NCBI GenBank assembly: GCA_045638085.1
Contig: JAZUAQ010000189.1
Coordinates: 1 to 12,533, forward strand
Length of the DNA stretch: 12,533 nt
Direction of reading: 5' to 3'
Source of the DNA: SIG459 sp045638085
GTDB taxonomy: Bacteria; Bacillota; Clostridia; Oscillospirales; Oscillospiraceae
A model generated the notes under the pieces. That model was not told where the DNA came from. It saw only the letters and a program-made list of their open reading frames with translations, and made no database searches. The position numbers were made by a program, and so were the translations under genes. This document shows, piece by piece, positions 5,279 to 11,814 of this stretch; the first letter of the stretch is position 1, and each line of letters begins with the position of its first letter.

Positions 5279-6106
5279 ATGACCTTGGATAATATAAAAG
5301 GCATCCTTGACTCTCTCATTCTTGAGAGCGATGCCAACCGCATTCCCGAAGAACTTGCCCTTCGCCCCTCTCTTGCGGGTATGAAGATTTTTTCCAAAAG
5401 CCTTGTGGGTTGCACCGCAGCCGCAGACCCCATATTCGAGGCTCTGAAGTCCGATTTCAAGGCCTACGGAGACATGCTCCGTCTGCCCTGCGACTGGCTT
5501 CCTCAGGCAAAAAGCGTTATCTCTTTTTTCCTTTCCTACACCGATGAAATAAGAATCTGCGACCGTCCCGACTCTCCCTATCCCGCTGATGAATGGCTTC
5601 ACGCCCGCATCGAGGGACAAAGTTTTATGCTCAAGGCCAGCGAAAAGATTATTGCCGAGCTTGAAAAGGAAGGATATAAGGCAATTATCCCCTCCACAAG
5701 TGCGGATTTCGCCATTTCAAGAGATGATGCAAGAGCAGCCGCAGGAGGCCCTCTCTTTGCCGCCAACTGGTCGGAGAGGCATGCGGCCTACGCCGCGGGA
5801 CTTGGCACCTTTGGTCTTGCAAAGCATCTTATAACTGAAATCGGCGTATGCGGACGCTTTGGAAGCATAATAACAGACGCTCCCCTTGAGACCACGCCGA
5901 GAGCCTACAGCGCTCCCTATGAATATTGCAGCTTCTGCGGAGCATGCGCCCTGCGCTGCCCCTCCTCCGCCATTGGCAAGCGCGAGAAGGACAATGCCCC
6001 ATGCTCGGACTTTATAAACCGCACAAAGGAGCTTTTCCCGCCCCGTTATGGCTGCGGAAAATGCCAGATAGGCATGCCCTGCGAAAACGGAATACCCCTC
6101 AAATAA
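5279..6106 (+). CDS. QueG-related protein with double 4Fe-4S cluster domain
   Basis: The 275-residue product resembles the second half of epoxyqueuosine reductase (COG1600). NWSERHAAYAAGLGTFGLAKHL (163-184) and GSIITDAPLE (195-204) parallel QueG's AGLGWIGKN and GEILTDLPLE. The C-terminus carries eight cysteines suited to two 4Fe-4S clusters: C217-x2-C220-x2-C223-x3-C227-P, and C242, C259-x2-C262, C268. It is shorter than canonical QueG (roughly 310-380 residues) and lacks HEAT repeats. Orphan homologues occur widely in Clostridia with unknown substrates, so the call is redox/Fe-S protein, not proven queuosine synthesis. I start at ATG 5279, with AAAGGGA (5262-5268) 10 nt upstream, rather than TTG 5255, which has no Shine-Dalgarno sequence. 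It probably shares a transcript with rsmE. Confidence 0.85.
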   Translation: MTLDNIKGILDSLILESDANRIPEELALRPSLAGMKIFSKSLVGCTAAADPIFEALKSDFKAYGDMLRLPCDWLPQAKSVISFFLSYTDEIRICDRPDSPYPADEWLHARIEGQSFMLKASEKIIAELEKEGYKAIIPSTSADFAISRDDARAAAGGPLFAANWSERHAAYAAGLGTFGLAKHLITEIGVCGRFGSIITDAPLETTPRAYSAPYEYCSFCGACALRCPSSAIGKREKDNAPCSDFINRTKELFPPRYGCGKCQIGMPCENGIPLK

Positions 6107-6138
6107 AAAAAAGACACCCCTTCGTGGGTGTCTTTTTT
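6105..6138. terminator. Bidirectional terminator between the QueG-like gene and degV
   Basis: GACACCC (6113-6119) and GGGTGTC (6126-6132) close a CTTCGT loop. The stem extends into an A-run (6105-6112) and a T-run (6133-6138), so it serves both convergent genes. It begins at the stop codon of the plus-strand gene. Confidence 0.93.
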
Positions 6139-6147
6139 ATTTATTTT

Positions 6148-7035
6148 TTAGTCAACTCTCTTGTCGCCCCAGAAGAATATGGCGACGGTGCCGGGACCTG
6201 CGTGGCTTCCGATTACGGTGCCGATATTATTGATGAGAACCTTCTCGCTGAGCTTGGGGAACTTTGCCTCAATAGCATCTGCCACCTCGCGGGCATCATC
6301 ATAACAGGCACTATGGCACATATAGCATTTTCCGGAATAGTCATAACCGTCGGCTGCGAATTCCTCCATTCGCTTGACTATCTCCTGCAGAACCTTTTTC
6401 TTGCCGCGAATTTTGCTGCGGGGAACAAGGTGGCCTTCAACATCCATATTCATCAGGGGGCAGATGTTAAGAATTCCGCCGAAGATGCCTGCTGCCTTGG
6501 AGATTCTTCCGCCCTTCACATAGAAGGTCAGGTCAGTGGAAAGGAACCATATCTGAAGATTCAGCTTATTCTCCTCAGCCCAGTCGCGAACTTCATCAAT
6601 GCTCTTACCCTCGTCACGAAGGTCGGCAAGACGATCAACAAGAAGGCCGAAGCCGGAGGAAGCAGCCAGAGAGTCCACAACATAAACCTTGCGCTCGGGG
6701 TAGCGCTCGGCAGCTATAAGGGCAGCATTCACTGCGGAGTTATAGCTTCCGGAAATGCCGGAAGAAAGGCAGATATGAAGAACATCCTTGCCCTCCTTGA
6801 GGACACTTTCAAAATACTCAAGATATTCGGATATATTAATCTGAGCGGTGGAGGTCTCTGCGCCTTCGCTCATGCGCTTATAAAACTCATCAAAGGGCAT
6901 GCTCTCGCCCAGATCATCGGGATACTCTACGCCGTCCAGCTGATAATGGAAGCAGAGATATTTAACATCACGTCTTTCGAAATGCTCCTTTGCAAGGTCA
7001 GCGGTGGAGCAGCAGCTAAGTACAAAATTGCTCAT
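6148..7035 (-). CDS. DegV family fatty-acid-binding protein
   Basis: DegV/FakB-type proteins bind a fatty acid; FakB members present it to FakA kinase for phosphorylation and phospholipid synthesis. The 295-residue product shows a modified N-terminal motif SCCSTADL (7-14; usually DSxxDL), the ligand loop TSTAQI (61-66), LSSGISGSYNSA (90-101), DSLAAS (121-126), YVKGGRIS (172-179) and the signature IGSHAGPGTVAIFFWG (275-290). The length is standard. The enzyme is expected in the cytoplasm. AGGAG (minus, about 7050-7046) precedes ATG 7035 by 10 nt. No fakA-like gene lies beside it, so whether it serves the Fak system is unknown. Two cysteines (8-9) stand at the start where Asp is common. Confidence 0.93.
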   Translation of the reverse strand: MSNFVLSCCSTADLAKEHFERRDVKYLCFHYQLDGVEYPDDLGESMPFDEFYKRMSEGAETSTAQINISEYLEYFESVLKEGKDVLHICLSSGISGSYNSAVNAALIAAERYPERKVYVVDSLAASSGFGLLVDRLADLRDEGKSIDEVRDWAEENKLNLQIWFLSTDLTFYVKGGRISKAAGIFGGILNICPLMNMDVEGHLVPRSKIRGKKKVLQEIVKRMEEFAADGYDYSGKCYMCHSACYDDAREVADAIEAKFPKLSEKVLINNIGTVIGSHAGPGTVAIFFWGDKRVD

Positions 7036-7089
7036 TAAAATGTTCTCCTTGGAAAAATATTGGAAGGGCGGTTTTCCGTCCCCTGCATC

Positions 7090-7118
7090 ATTATTGCCCC
7101 GAATGAGAAAAAAAGCAA
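7090..7118 (-). promoter_or_regulatory. Possible promoter of degV
   Basis: Minus strand TTGCTT (7118-7113), 17 nt, AATAAT (7095-7090). The match is moderate. The remaining intergenic sequence (7036-7175) shows no gene; CTCTAC recurs at about 7139, 7162 and 7181, the last copy inside the terminator hairpin stem. Confidence 0.4.
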
Positions 7119-7170
7119 ACTACTGTGGGAGAATTGGCCTCTACACCGCCGTGGGGCTCTCTCTACCGCA

Positions 7171-7202
7171 AAAACAAGGACTCTACCGTCAGTAGAGTCC
7201 TT
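7171..7202 (-). terminator. Terminator of the XRE/membrane regulator gene
   Basis: AAGGACTCTAC (7176-7186) and GTAGAGTCCTT (7192-7202) form an 11-bp perfect stem with a 5-nt loop. On the minus strand it is followed by GTTTTT. It lies just past the stop codon at 7206-7208. Confidence 0.88.
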
Positions 7203-7205
7203 ATT

Positions 7206-7808
7206 TTACGCCTTATTTTTCTTTTTCTTACTTTTTTTGCCTATCTGGAAACTAAGGTAGACAACCACCTCTGCTGGAAGAGCGATAAAAAACAGCTGCC
7301 AGAAGTTATTTTGGAACAGGGCAAAATATACAAGCGCCACTATGCAAAGCACCAGCGCCATCACGATATACATATTGTTTTTTCCCTTAAACCATACGGA
7401 ATTGAACACCAGCAGTGTTATGAGGGATATGGGCACAGCAGCAACAAAGCTTATCCAGTGAGCCTGGCCGAAAAGCCATGCCACAACGAATTCAATCACC
7501 GTGAGAGTCCATATGCCGGCTATTGACGCAAGGGCTATGAACATGCGGCTGTATTCCTCTCTCTCCCCCCAGGGCTCTCTAGGCTTTTCCCAACCGTCGT
7601 GAGAGGAGATAAGATAATCCACGCTGACACCGAAGAGCTCCGCGATGGATTTGAGAACAAAAACATCGGGCACAGATTCGGCTCTCTCCCATTTGGAGAC
7701 ACTTTTATCGGAATAATGGAGCTTTTCTCCCAACTCCGCCTGGGTCATTCCCGCCCCGGTTCTGAGCTTTATTAAATTGCTGGCAAAAATTATTTTGAGT
7801 TCATCCAT
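7206..7808 (-). CDS. XRE-family regulator fused to a four-segment membrane domain
   Basis: The 200-residue product has an N-terminal Xre/Cro helix-turn-helix (about 7-66) with the typical LRTGAGMTQAELGEKL, SVSKWERAESVPDV and LKSIAELFGVSVDYL. After a short charged linker, four hydrophobic segments follow (about 89-113, 118-140, 146-165, 170-189), ending in a lysine-rich tail (191-199). Proteins of this layout are common in Clostridia; some may sense membrane or extracellular cues, but no target is known here. ATG 7808 has only a weak AGGT upstream. The gene has its own promoter and terminator. With no obvious target beside it, the neighbouring symporter or DegV genes are possible but unsupported partners. 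Confidence 0.9.
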   Translation of the reverse strand: MDELKIIFASNLIKLRTGAGMTQAELGEKLHYSDKSVSKWERAESVPDVFVLKSIAELFGVSVDYLISSHDGWEKPREPWGEREEYSRMFIALASIAGIWTLTVIEFVVAWLFGQAHWISFVAAVPISLITLLVFNSVWFKGKNNMYIVMALVLCIVALVYFALFQNNFWQLFFIALPAEVVVYLSFQIGKKSKKKKNKA

Positions 7809-7844
7809 TGAATATACCTATGCAAGAAATTATTTAACTATAGT

Positions 7845-7873
7845 ATTTTATCTTTTTTTCCTGCACTTTGCAA
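7845..7873 (-). promoter_or_regulatory. Promoter of the XRE/membrane regulator gene
   Basis: Minus strand TTGCAA (7873-7868), 17 nt, TAAAAT (7850-7845). The -35 box directly abuts the T-run of the upstream symporter terminator. Confidence 0.6.
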
Positions 7874-7874
7874 G

Positions 7875-7908
7875 AAAAAACTGCCCCGAATCTGCAGACA
7901 CGGGGCAG
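7875..7908 (-). terminator. Terminator of the AGCS symporter gene
   Basis: CTGCCCCG (7881-7888) and CGGGGCAG (7901-7908) form an 8-bp GC-rich stem. The loop contains TCTGCAGA. Six T follow on the minus strand (7880-7875). Confidence 0.92.
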
Positions 7909-7923
7909 CTAAATCCATTTTTA

Positions 7924-9375
7924 TTACTTCTTGAGACCTGCAAAATGTTCTTTGGTGAGCTTGATAACAACGCCGCTGAGACCAAGCAGGGCAACAAGGT
8001 TGGGCAGAGCCATAAAGCCGTTGAGGGTGTCGCCAATATCCCAGACCAGGCTGAGCTTCAGGGTGGAGCCGAAAACAACAGCAATAACGAAAATTATCTG
8101 GTAAACCCTTACACCCTTGCCCTTGAAGAGATACTCGAAGCAGCGGGTGCCGTAAAGAGACCAGCTGAGGACAGTGGAAAGAGCGAAGAGGCTGATGCCC
8201 ACAGCGATGATAAGAGACGAAATCTTGCTTCCGAAAACAGTTCCGAAGGAAGCTGCCATCAGCGCAGTGGAGTCTACGGCGCTGGAGCCCCACTCGATTG
8301 CAATGCCGCCTGCCTGAGCATTGGCGCAGCAAACGAGCATGGAAACAGCGGTGAGAGTGCAGATAACAAAGGTGTCCATGAAAACTTCGAATATTCCGTA
8401 GAGACCCTGCTTTACGGGATTGCTCTCAGAAGAGGCTGCATGTGCAATGGGAGCAGAACCGAGACCTGCCTCGTTGGAGAAAACACCGCGGCCTATGCCC
8501 TTCTGGATAGTCTGCATTATGACTATGCCGGTGGCACCGCCAAGGGCTGCGTCAGCGCTGAATGCGCCCTTAAAGATCATGGCAAGCACGGGACCGATTG
8601 CGCGGAGGTTGCAGAGCACAACAATAAGCGCAGCAAGAATGTAAATGACAGCCATTATGGGAACCAGTTTTTCGGTTACAGCACCGATACGCTTAATACC
8701 ACCGAAAAGCACAAGAGCCACTACAACGGCAATAATTGCACCAATAATAATGCTGGAGAGAGGAACGGTCTGACCGAATACGGAAACAGTATGGGCTGCG
8801 GTGTTGCCGCCGAACTCGTTTATTGCGTTGTTGATGGAGGAGGCAATGGTGTTGACCTGAGTCATATTACCGATACCGAAGGCGGCGCAGCAGCCGAGGA
8901 CACAGAACACAGCGCCAAGCCATGCCCAGCCCTTGCCAAGACCGTTCTTTATGTAATACATAGGTCCGCCAACCCAGTCGCGTTTTTCCTTGGGCTCACG
9001 ATACTTGACCGCAAGGACGACCTCGCTGTACTTGGTGACCATACCGAAAAGAGCGCTGACCCACATCCAAAAAACAGCACCGGGGCCGCCGATGATAATT
9101 GCGCCGGTTACACCCGCGATGTTACCGGTACCTACGGTTGCTGCAAGGGCGGTGGTGACAGCCTGCAGGGGAGTTACCTCTCCTTCACCTGCATTGGTCT
9201 TCTTAAACATCTTTCCGAGGGTGTTCTTCATAGCGTAGCCAAAACGGCCAAACTGAATGAAGCCGACACGGCAGCTGAGATAAATGCCGGTACCCACCAG
9301 AAGAATGAGCATCCAGGGACCCCAAGCGTAACCATTGAGCACGCCAACAATTTCTGTGAGCTTTGCCATAAACAT
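7924..9375 (-). CDS. Sodium:alanine/glycine symporter, AGCS family
   Basis: This multi-pass membrane protein of 483 residues should import alanine or glycine with sodium. AGCS signatures are QAVTTALAATVGTGNIAGV (71-89), GGPGAVFWMWVSALFGM shortly after, KYSEVVLAVKYR, GGPMYYI, and FSNEAGLGSAPIAHAA in the second half. About ten hydrophobic segments are visible. The start ATG 9375 is chosen because AAAGGAG lies 10 nt upstream; an in-frame ATG at 9438 would put the start inside the riboswitch expression platform and adds a non-hydrophobic, poorly conserved stretch. The glycine riboswitch in its leader makes glycine the most likely substrate or signal. It is transcribed alone, with its own promoter and a strong terminator. 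Confidence 0.96.
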   Translation of the reverse strand: MFMAKLTEIVGVLNGYAWGPWMLILLVGTGIYLSCRVGFIQFGRFGYAMKNTLGKMFKKTNAGEGEVTPLQAVTTALAATVGTGNIAGVTGAIIIGGPGAVFWMWVSALFGMVTKYSEVVLAVKYREPKEKRDWVGGPMYYIKNGLGKGWAWLGAVFCVLGCCAAFGIGNMTQVNTIASSINNAINEFGGNTAAHTVSVFGQTVPLSSIIIGAIIAVVVALVLFGGIKRIGAVTEKLVPIMAVIYILAALIVVLCNLRAIGPVLAMIFKGAFSADAALGGATGIVIMQTIQKGIGRGVFSNEAGLGSAPIAHAASSESNPVKQGLYGIFEVFMDTFVICTLTAVSMLVCCANAQAGGIAIEWGSSAVDSTALMAASFGTVFGSKISSLIIAVGISLFALSTVLSWSLYGTRCFEYLFKGKGVRVYQIIFVIAVVFGSTLKLSLVWDIGDTLNGFMALPNLVALLGLSGVVIKLTKEHFAGLKK

Positions 9376-9422
9376 AAAGCACTGACTCCTTTCGGGCTGA
9401 GCATATGTCCGTCTGAATAAAC

Positions 9423-9455
9423 AAAAAGGAGGCTGCACCGAATCGGCACACCCTC
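9423..9455 (-). terminator. Expression-platform terminator of the glycine riboswitch
   Basis: Minus strand 9455-9443 and 9441-9429 pair over 12 of 13 positions (one G-G mismatch, two wobbles), followed by CTTTTT. It lies between the aptamer and the symporter start. Its 3' arm includes TGCAGC (9437-9432), complementary to GCTGCA (9489-9484) just after the aptamer P1 stem. This gives a plausible antiterminator. A second weaker hairpin (AAAGCT/AGCTTT, 9492-9467) precedes a T-run and uses the same segment. Confidence 0.85.
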
Positions 9456-9493
9456 AAAAAAACACAAAAGCTATTGCATAAACTGCAGCTTTA

Positions 9494-9584
9494 ATTCTGT
9501 CCTTTTGCCTGAGAGATTTAACGTTCCCTTTCGGAAGCATCTTGCACCTTCGGCCCCCGGGCTTTCACCGGGCTTCTCCAGAAT
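9494..9584 (-). promoter_or_regulatory. Glycine riboswitch aptamer (single)
   Basis: The minus strand carries the glycine aptamer core: GGAGA after P1, GGCCGAAGGTGCAAG, and the hallmark CTCTCAGGCAAAAGGACAG. P1 is ATTCTG (9584-9579) with CAGAAT (9499-9494), a perfect 6-bp stem. A GCCCGG...CCCGGG-type internal helix is also visible (9575-9558). Only one full aptamer is seen; the 95 nt between it and the promoter lack a second core. Glycine binding should control the downstream terminator and thus the symporter. Singlet glycine riboswitches on transporters are an established arrangement; the direction (off or on) is not proven here. Confidence 0.93.
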
Positions 9585-9685
9585 GCCGTCCATTTGCGGT
9601 CAAGCAATTCCCTCAGTCATTATATGAGCCTTGAGTAAAAAGCTTTCCTGCAAACTTCAGCCGGATCATATTTTGTTATGTTCAT

Positions 9686-9714
9686 ATTCTAATGCATTCC
9701 CGCGAACATTTCAA
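9686..9714 (-). promoter_or_regulatory. Promoter of the riboswitch-symporter unit
   Basis: Minus strand TTGAAA (9714-9709), 17 nt, TAGAAT (9691-9686). Transcription would start near 9679, giving a leader of about 300 nt. A second TATAAT (9625-9620) nearer the aptamer has no good -35. A 6-bp hairpin (ACAGAT/ATCTGT, 9727-9743) lies just upstream without a T-run. Confidence 0.75.
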
Positions 9715-9753
9715 GCCGTTAATTTGACAGATTTTTCATCTGTAAAAGCCCCT

Positions 9754-9789
9754 AAAAAGACAGACTGCACAAATTCTGCGCAGTCTGTC
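9754..9789 (-). terminator. Terminator of the zinc-ribbon/NPCBM gene
   Basis: GACAGACTGC (9759-9768) and GCAGTCTGTC (9780-9789) form a 10-bp perfect stem. Five T follow on the minus strand (9758-9754). It ends 62 nt past the stop codon. Confidence 0.92.
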
Positions 9790-9851
9790 GTCCATATGGC
9801 GCGGATTTATGTTTTTGCAGCACGCACAAATCCTGCCGGTTTTTCGTCAAT

Positions 9852-11567
9852 TTACTTTGCTTCCTTGTATACTTCGGGGATGCAGATAGCGTGGTAACTA
9901 TAGCCATTCTGGCTGGGAGAAGCCTCGTAGTCGCAGTGGAAAACGATCTTCATAAGCTTTGCGCCGCTTACATCAACCTTCACGGCAACAACGGGATTTT
10001 CGCTGGCTGCAGAGAGGGTATCACTGGTGTAAACCTTCTCGCCATCCAGATATATATCAAAGGAAGCGCTCTTTTTGTCGTCCTTGCCGCCGCGGAAGGC
10101 GAACATGGCTTCGAATACATCATATCTGGCATCGAGGCTGAATTCTATGTTGGCCTCGTCTCTGCCCCACATCCACTTGTGATACTTGCTGCCCTCAATA
10201 GCGGTGAATTCGGTGGAGTTGCGGTTTACCTCGCCTGCTCTCTTGGAGTAAGCCTCGCTTATAAGGTCGAAGGGCAGCAGAGGCTCAAGCTCTGCAATTT
10301 TGTCCTTGATAACCTGAAGGTTGCGGATTTCCAGAGCTGCTTCAAGGTCGGCAAGGGCAGCGGCAACCTTGCCGCGGTCTCCGCCGTATTTCTCGTCGGC
10401 CTTAGCGCACATATCCTCGCCGAAGCGGGTTTCAAACTCAACTATTCCGTTCTCGGCCTGAGTTTTATATTCTCCTTCAACCTGCTCCACTATGTCCTCA
10501 ATAGCCTTGAAAGCCTCGGCATATTTGCCTGCAGTGTAAAGGGTCTCAGCAGTCACAAGAGTGGTGGTGACAAGCTGCTTCTCGGCAAGGATGGAATACT
10601 GCTCCAATGCTGCCAGGAGAGCTTCGGTGGAGAACCCGTATTCCTCAACGCATACGCGGACGGTTTCCTTTGCACTGACATAGTCATCGGTATTGGCCAG
10701 TGCCTCGGCACTTACCAGTATGTAGGTCTCATAGAGATTATAGCAATCCTGAATCTTTCCGTCGATTTCGGCGGAGAAAGTTCCGTAATCGCCAAGAACT
10801 CTGTTGCCTGCCTTCAGGCATTCGATGGCAGCGGTATATTCATTTTCTGCAACAAGGGCATTTGCGTCGTCCAGCACGGTGCCGGCGTAGGCATCCAGAG
10901 CCTGCTGGGCCTTGGCTTGAGCCTCCTCATAAAGAGCGTCGCCCTCTATAACCTTTCTGTAGCTGTCGCAGGCAGCAAGATAGTCGCCGGTAGCATAGGA
11001 ACTGTCGCCAATGCTCATATTTGCGGAGGATTCAAGAAGGGCATCCATTCTCTCCTGCACGGGTGCGAAAAGTTCCTTGGTGAAGCTTCCGAAAGAATAG
11101 AGAACATCCATAGAAGCCTGTGCTTCAACATCTCTTATCTCTCTTGCGGCAAGACTGTCGCAAACGCTGTTTGCAGCATCAAGAAGTTTCTTTTCGATTT
11201 TATCGCTTGCTTCTCCGTCGCTAAGCTTTTCGTGCCAGATTCCCTGTGCCATGACATATTCGCCTCTGTCCAGCGCTCTTGCAACGCGGGATGCGGGGAG
11301 GTTAAAAACAACAAGCAGAATAATCGCAATTGCAAGCACGGCGCAGGCAGCGGCAATTATTATGGTCTTTCTGTTTTTATGGAAGTTTTCTGCGCGTCTG
11401 AGGATTTTTCTTTCCTCCTCTTCGCTCTCGCGCCATGCATCGGCGCTGGAGGTAAGCTTGGTGAAAAGGGCGGCATCGGACTCAGACTGACCGATAGCAT
11501 TGCAATCGGGGCATACCTCTGCACCCTCGGGCAATACTTTTCCGCATTTTATGCAATATTTTGCCAT
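9852..11567 (-). CDS. Zinc-ribbon, single-TM protein with TPR-like repeats and C-terminal NPCBM-like domain
   Basis: The 571-residue product begins with a zinc ribbon (C5-x2-C8, C19-x2-C22). A charged stretch (46-67) and one membrane segment (about 68-90) follow. The basic residues before the segment suggest N-terminus in, C-terminus out. Residues about 91-450 are helical, with at least five TPR-like turns such as LDRGEYVMAQGIW, YATGDYLAACDSY, LVAENEYTAAIECL, LANTDDYVSAKETV and LYTAGKYAEAFKAI. The last ~110 residues match the NPCBM pattern (sugar-binding-like beta domain): SFDIYLDGEKVYTS and VKVDVSGAKLMKIVFHCD. The likely role is surface binding of glycan or cell wall, which is inference. Start ATG 11567 has AGGAG 8 nt upstream; ATG 11606 has none. 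It has a consensus promoter and its own terminator, and diverges from the CobW gene. Confidence 0.9.
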   Translation of the reverse strand: MAKYCIKCGKVLPEGAEVCPDCNAIGQSESDAALFTKLTSSADAWRESEEEERKILRRAENFHKNRKTIIIAAACAVLAIAIILLVVFNLPASRVARALDRGEYVMAQGIWHEKLSDGEASDKIEKKLLDAANSVCDSLAAREIRDVEAQASMDVLYSFGSFTKELFAPVQERMDALLESSANMSIGDSSYATGDYLAACDSYRKVIEGDALYEEAQAKAQQALDAYAGTVLDDANALVAENEYTAAIECLKAGNRVLGDYGTFSAEIDGKIQDCYNLYETYILVSAEALANTDDYVSAKETVRVCVEEYGFSTEALLAALEQYSILAEKQLVTTTLVTAETLYTAGKYAEAFKAIEDIVEQVEGEYKTQAENGIVEFETRFGEDMCAKADEKYGGDRGKVAAALADLEAALEIRNLQVIKDKIAELEPLLPFDLISEAYSKRAGEVNRNSTEFTAIEGSKYHKWMWGRDEANIEFSLDARYDVFEAMFAFRGGKDDKKSASFDIYLDGEKVYTSDTLSAASENPVVAVKVDVSGAKLMKIVFHCDYEASPSQNGYSYHAICIPEVYKEAK

Positions 11568-11629
11568 AAATACATCTCCTGATGTTAAAAAATTCAATAT
11601 GTCCACGTCCGCAGTATACAGACACAGTC

Positions 11630-11658
11630 ATTATACTAAATTAATTGCTTTATGTCAA
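11630..11658 (-). promoter_or_regulatory. Consensus promoter of the zinc-ribbon/NPCBM gene
   Basis: Minus strand perfect TTGACA (11658-11653), 17 nt, perfect TATAAT (11635-11630). A full consensus match is rare and predicts strong expression unless repressed. The leader is about 55 nt. Confidence 0.93.
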
Positions 11659-11734
11659 CTAAAGTGGGGAAAGGGAGAACATTTTCACATTATATCGGAA
11701 GCAAAATGGGTATAATCGTCTTAGTCTGAGCAAT

Positions 11735-11765
11735 CGGTAAAAAATGTTGAACAGCGCATTTACCG
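11735..11765. promoter_or_regulatory. Dyad over the CobW promoter, candidate operator
   Basis: CGGTAAA (11735-11741) and TTTACCG (11759-11765) are perfect 7-bp arms around 17 nt. Inside lies a second small dyad, TGTT-G-AACA (11745-11753). Together they cover the -35 box and most of the spacer of the CobW promoter, as a repressor site would. COG0523 genes are often under Zur, but this does not look like a known Zur box, so the regulator is unnamed. An extra TATAAT at 11711-11716 (plus) lacks a good -35. Confidence 0.5.
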
Positions 11766-11775
11766 GTGGTATAAT
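11747..11775 (+). promoter_or_regulatory. Promoter of the CobW-family gene
   Basis: TTGAAC (11747-11752), 17 nt, perfect TATAAT (11770-11775) preceded by TGG, an extended -10. Confidence 0.8.
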
Positions 11776-11814
11776 ATTTATTTAGATAATCCAAAACGAA
11801 GGACAGTGTTTTTT

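Noticed and set aside
5926..7038. 370-codon plus-strand open frame across the terminator and opposite degV
   Set aside because: It runs through a strong bidirectional terminator and mirrors degV; no family features.
7777..9420. 547-codon plus-strand open frame opposite the symporter gene
   Set aside because: It mirrors the codon bias of the AGCS gene on the other strand, has no family motif and low-complexity Asn/Gly/Ala composition. The minus-strand gene has signatures, promoter, riboswitch and terminator.
9585..9680. Second (tandem) glycine aptamer upstream of the first
   Set aside because: I looked for a second GCCGAAGG-type core and CTCAGGCAAAAGGAC in the leader and found none; only weak hairpins are present.
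9891..11582. 563-codon plus-strand open frame opposite the zinc-ribbon/NPCBM gene
   Set aside because: No promoter or Shine-Dalgarno sequence was found and no motif is recognisable; it ends just past the true gene's start codon and is best explained as an antisense shadow.
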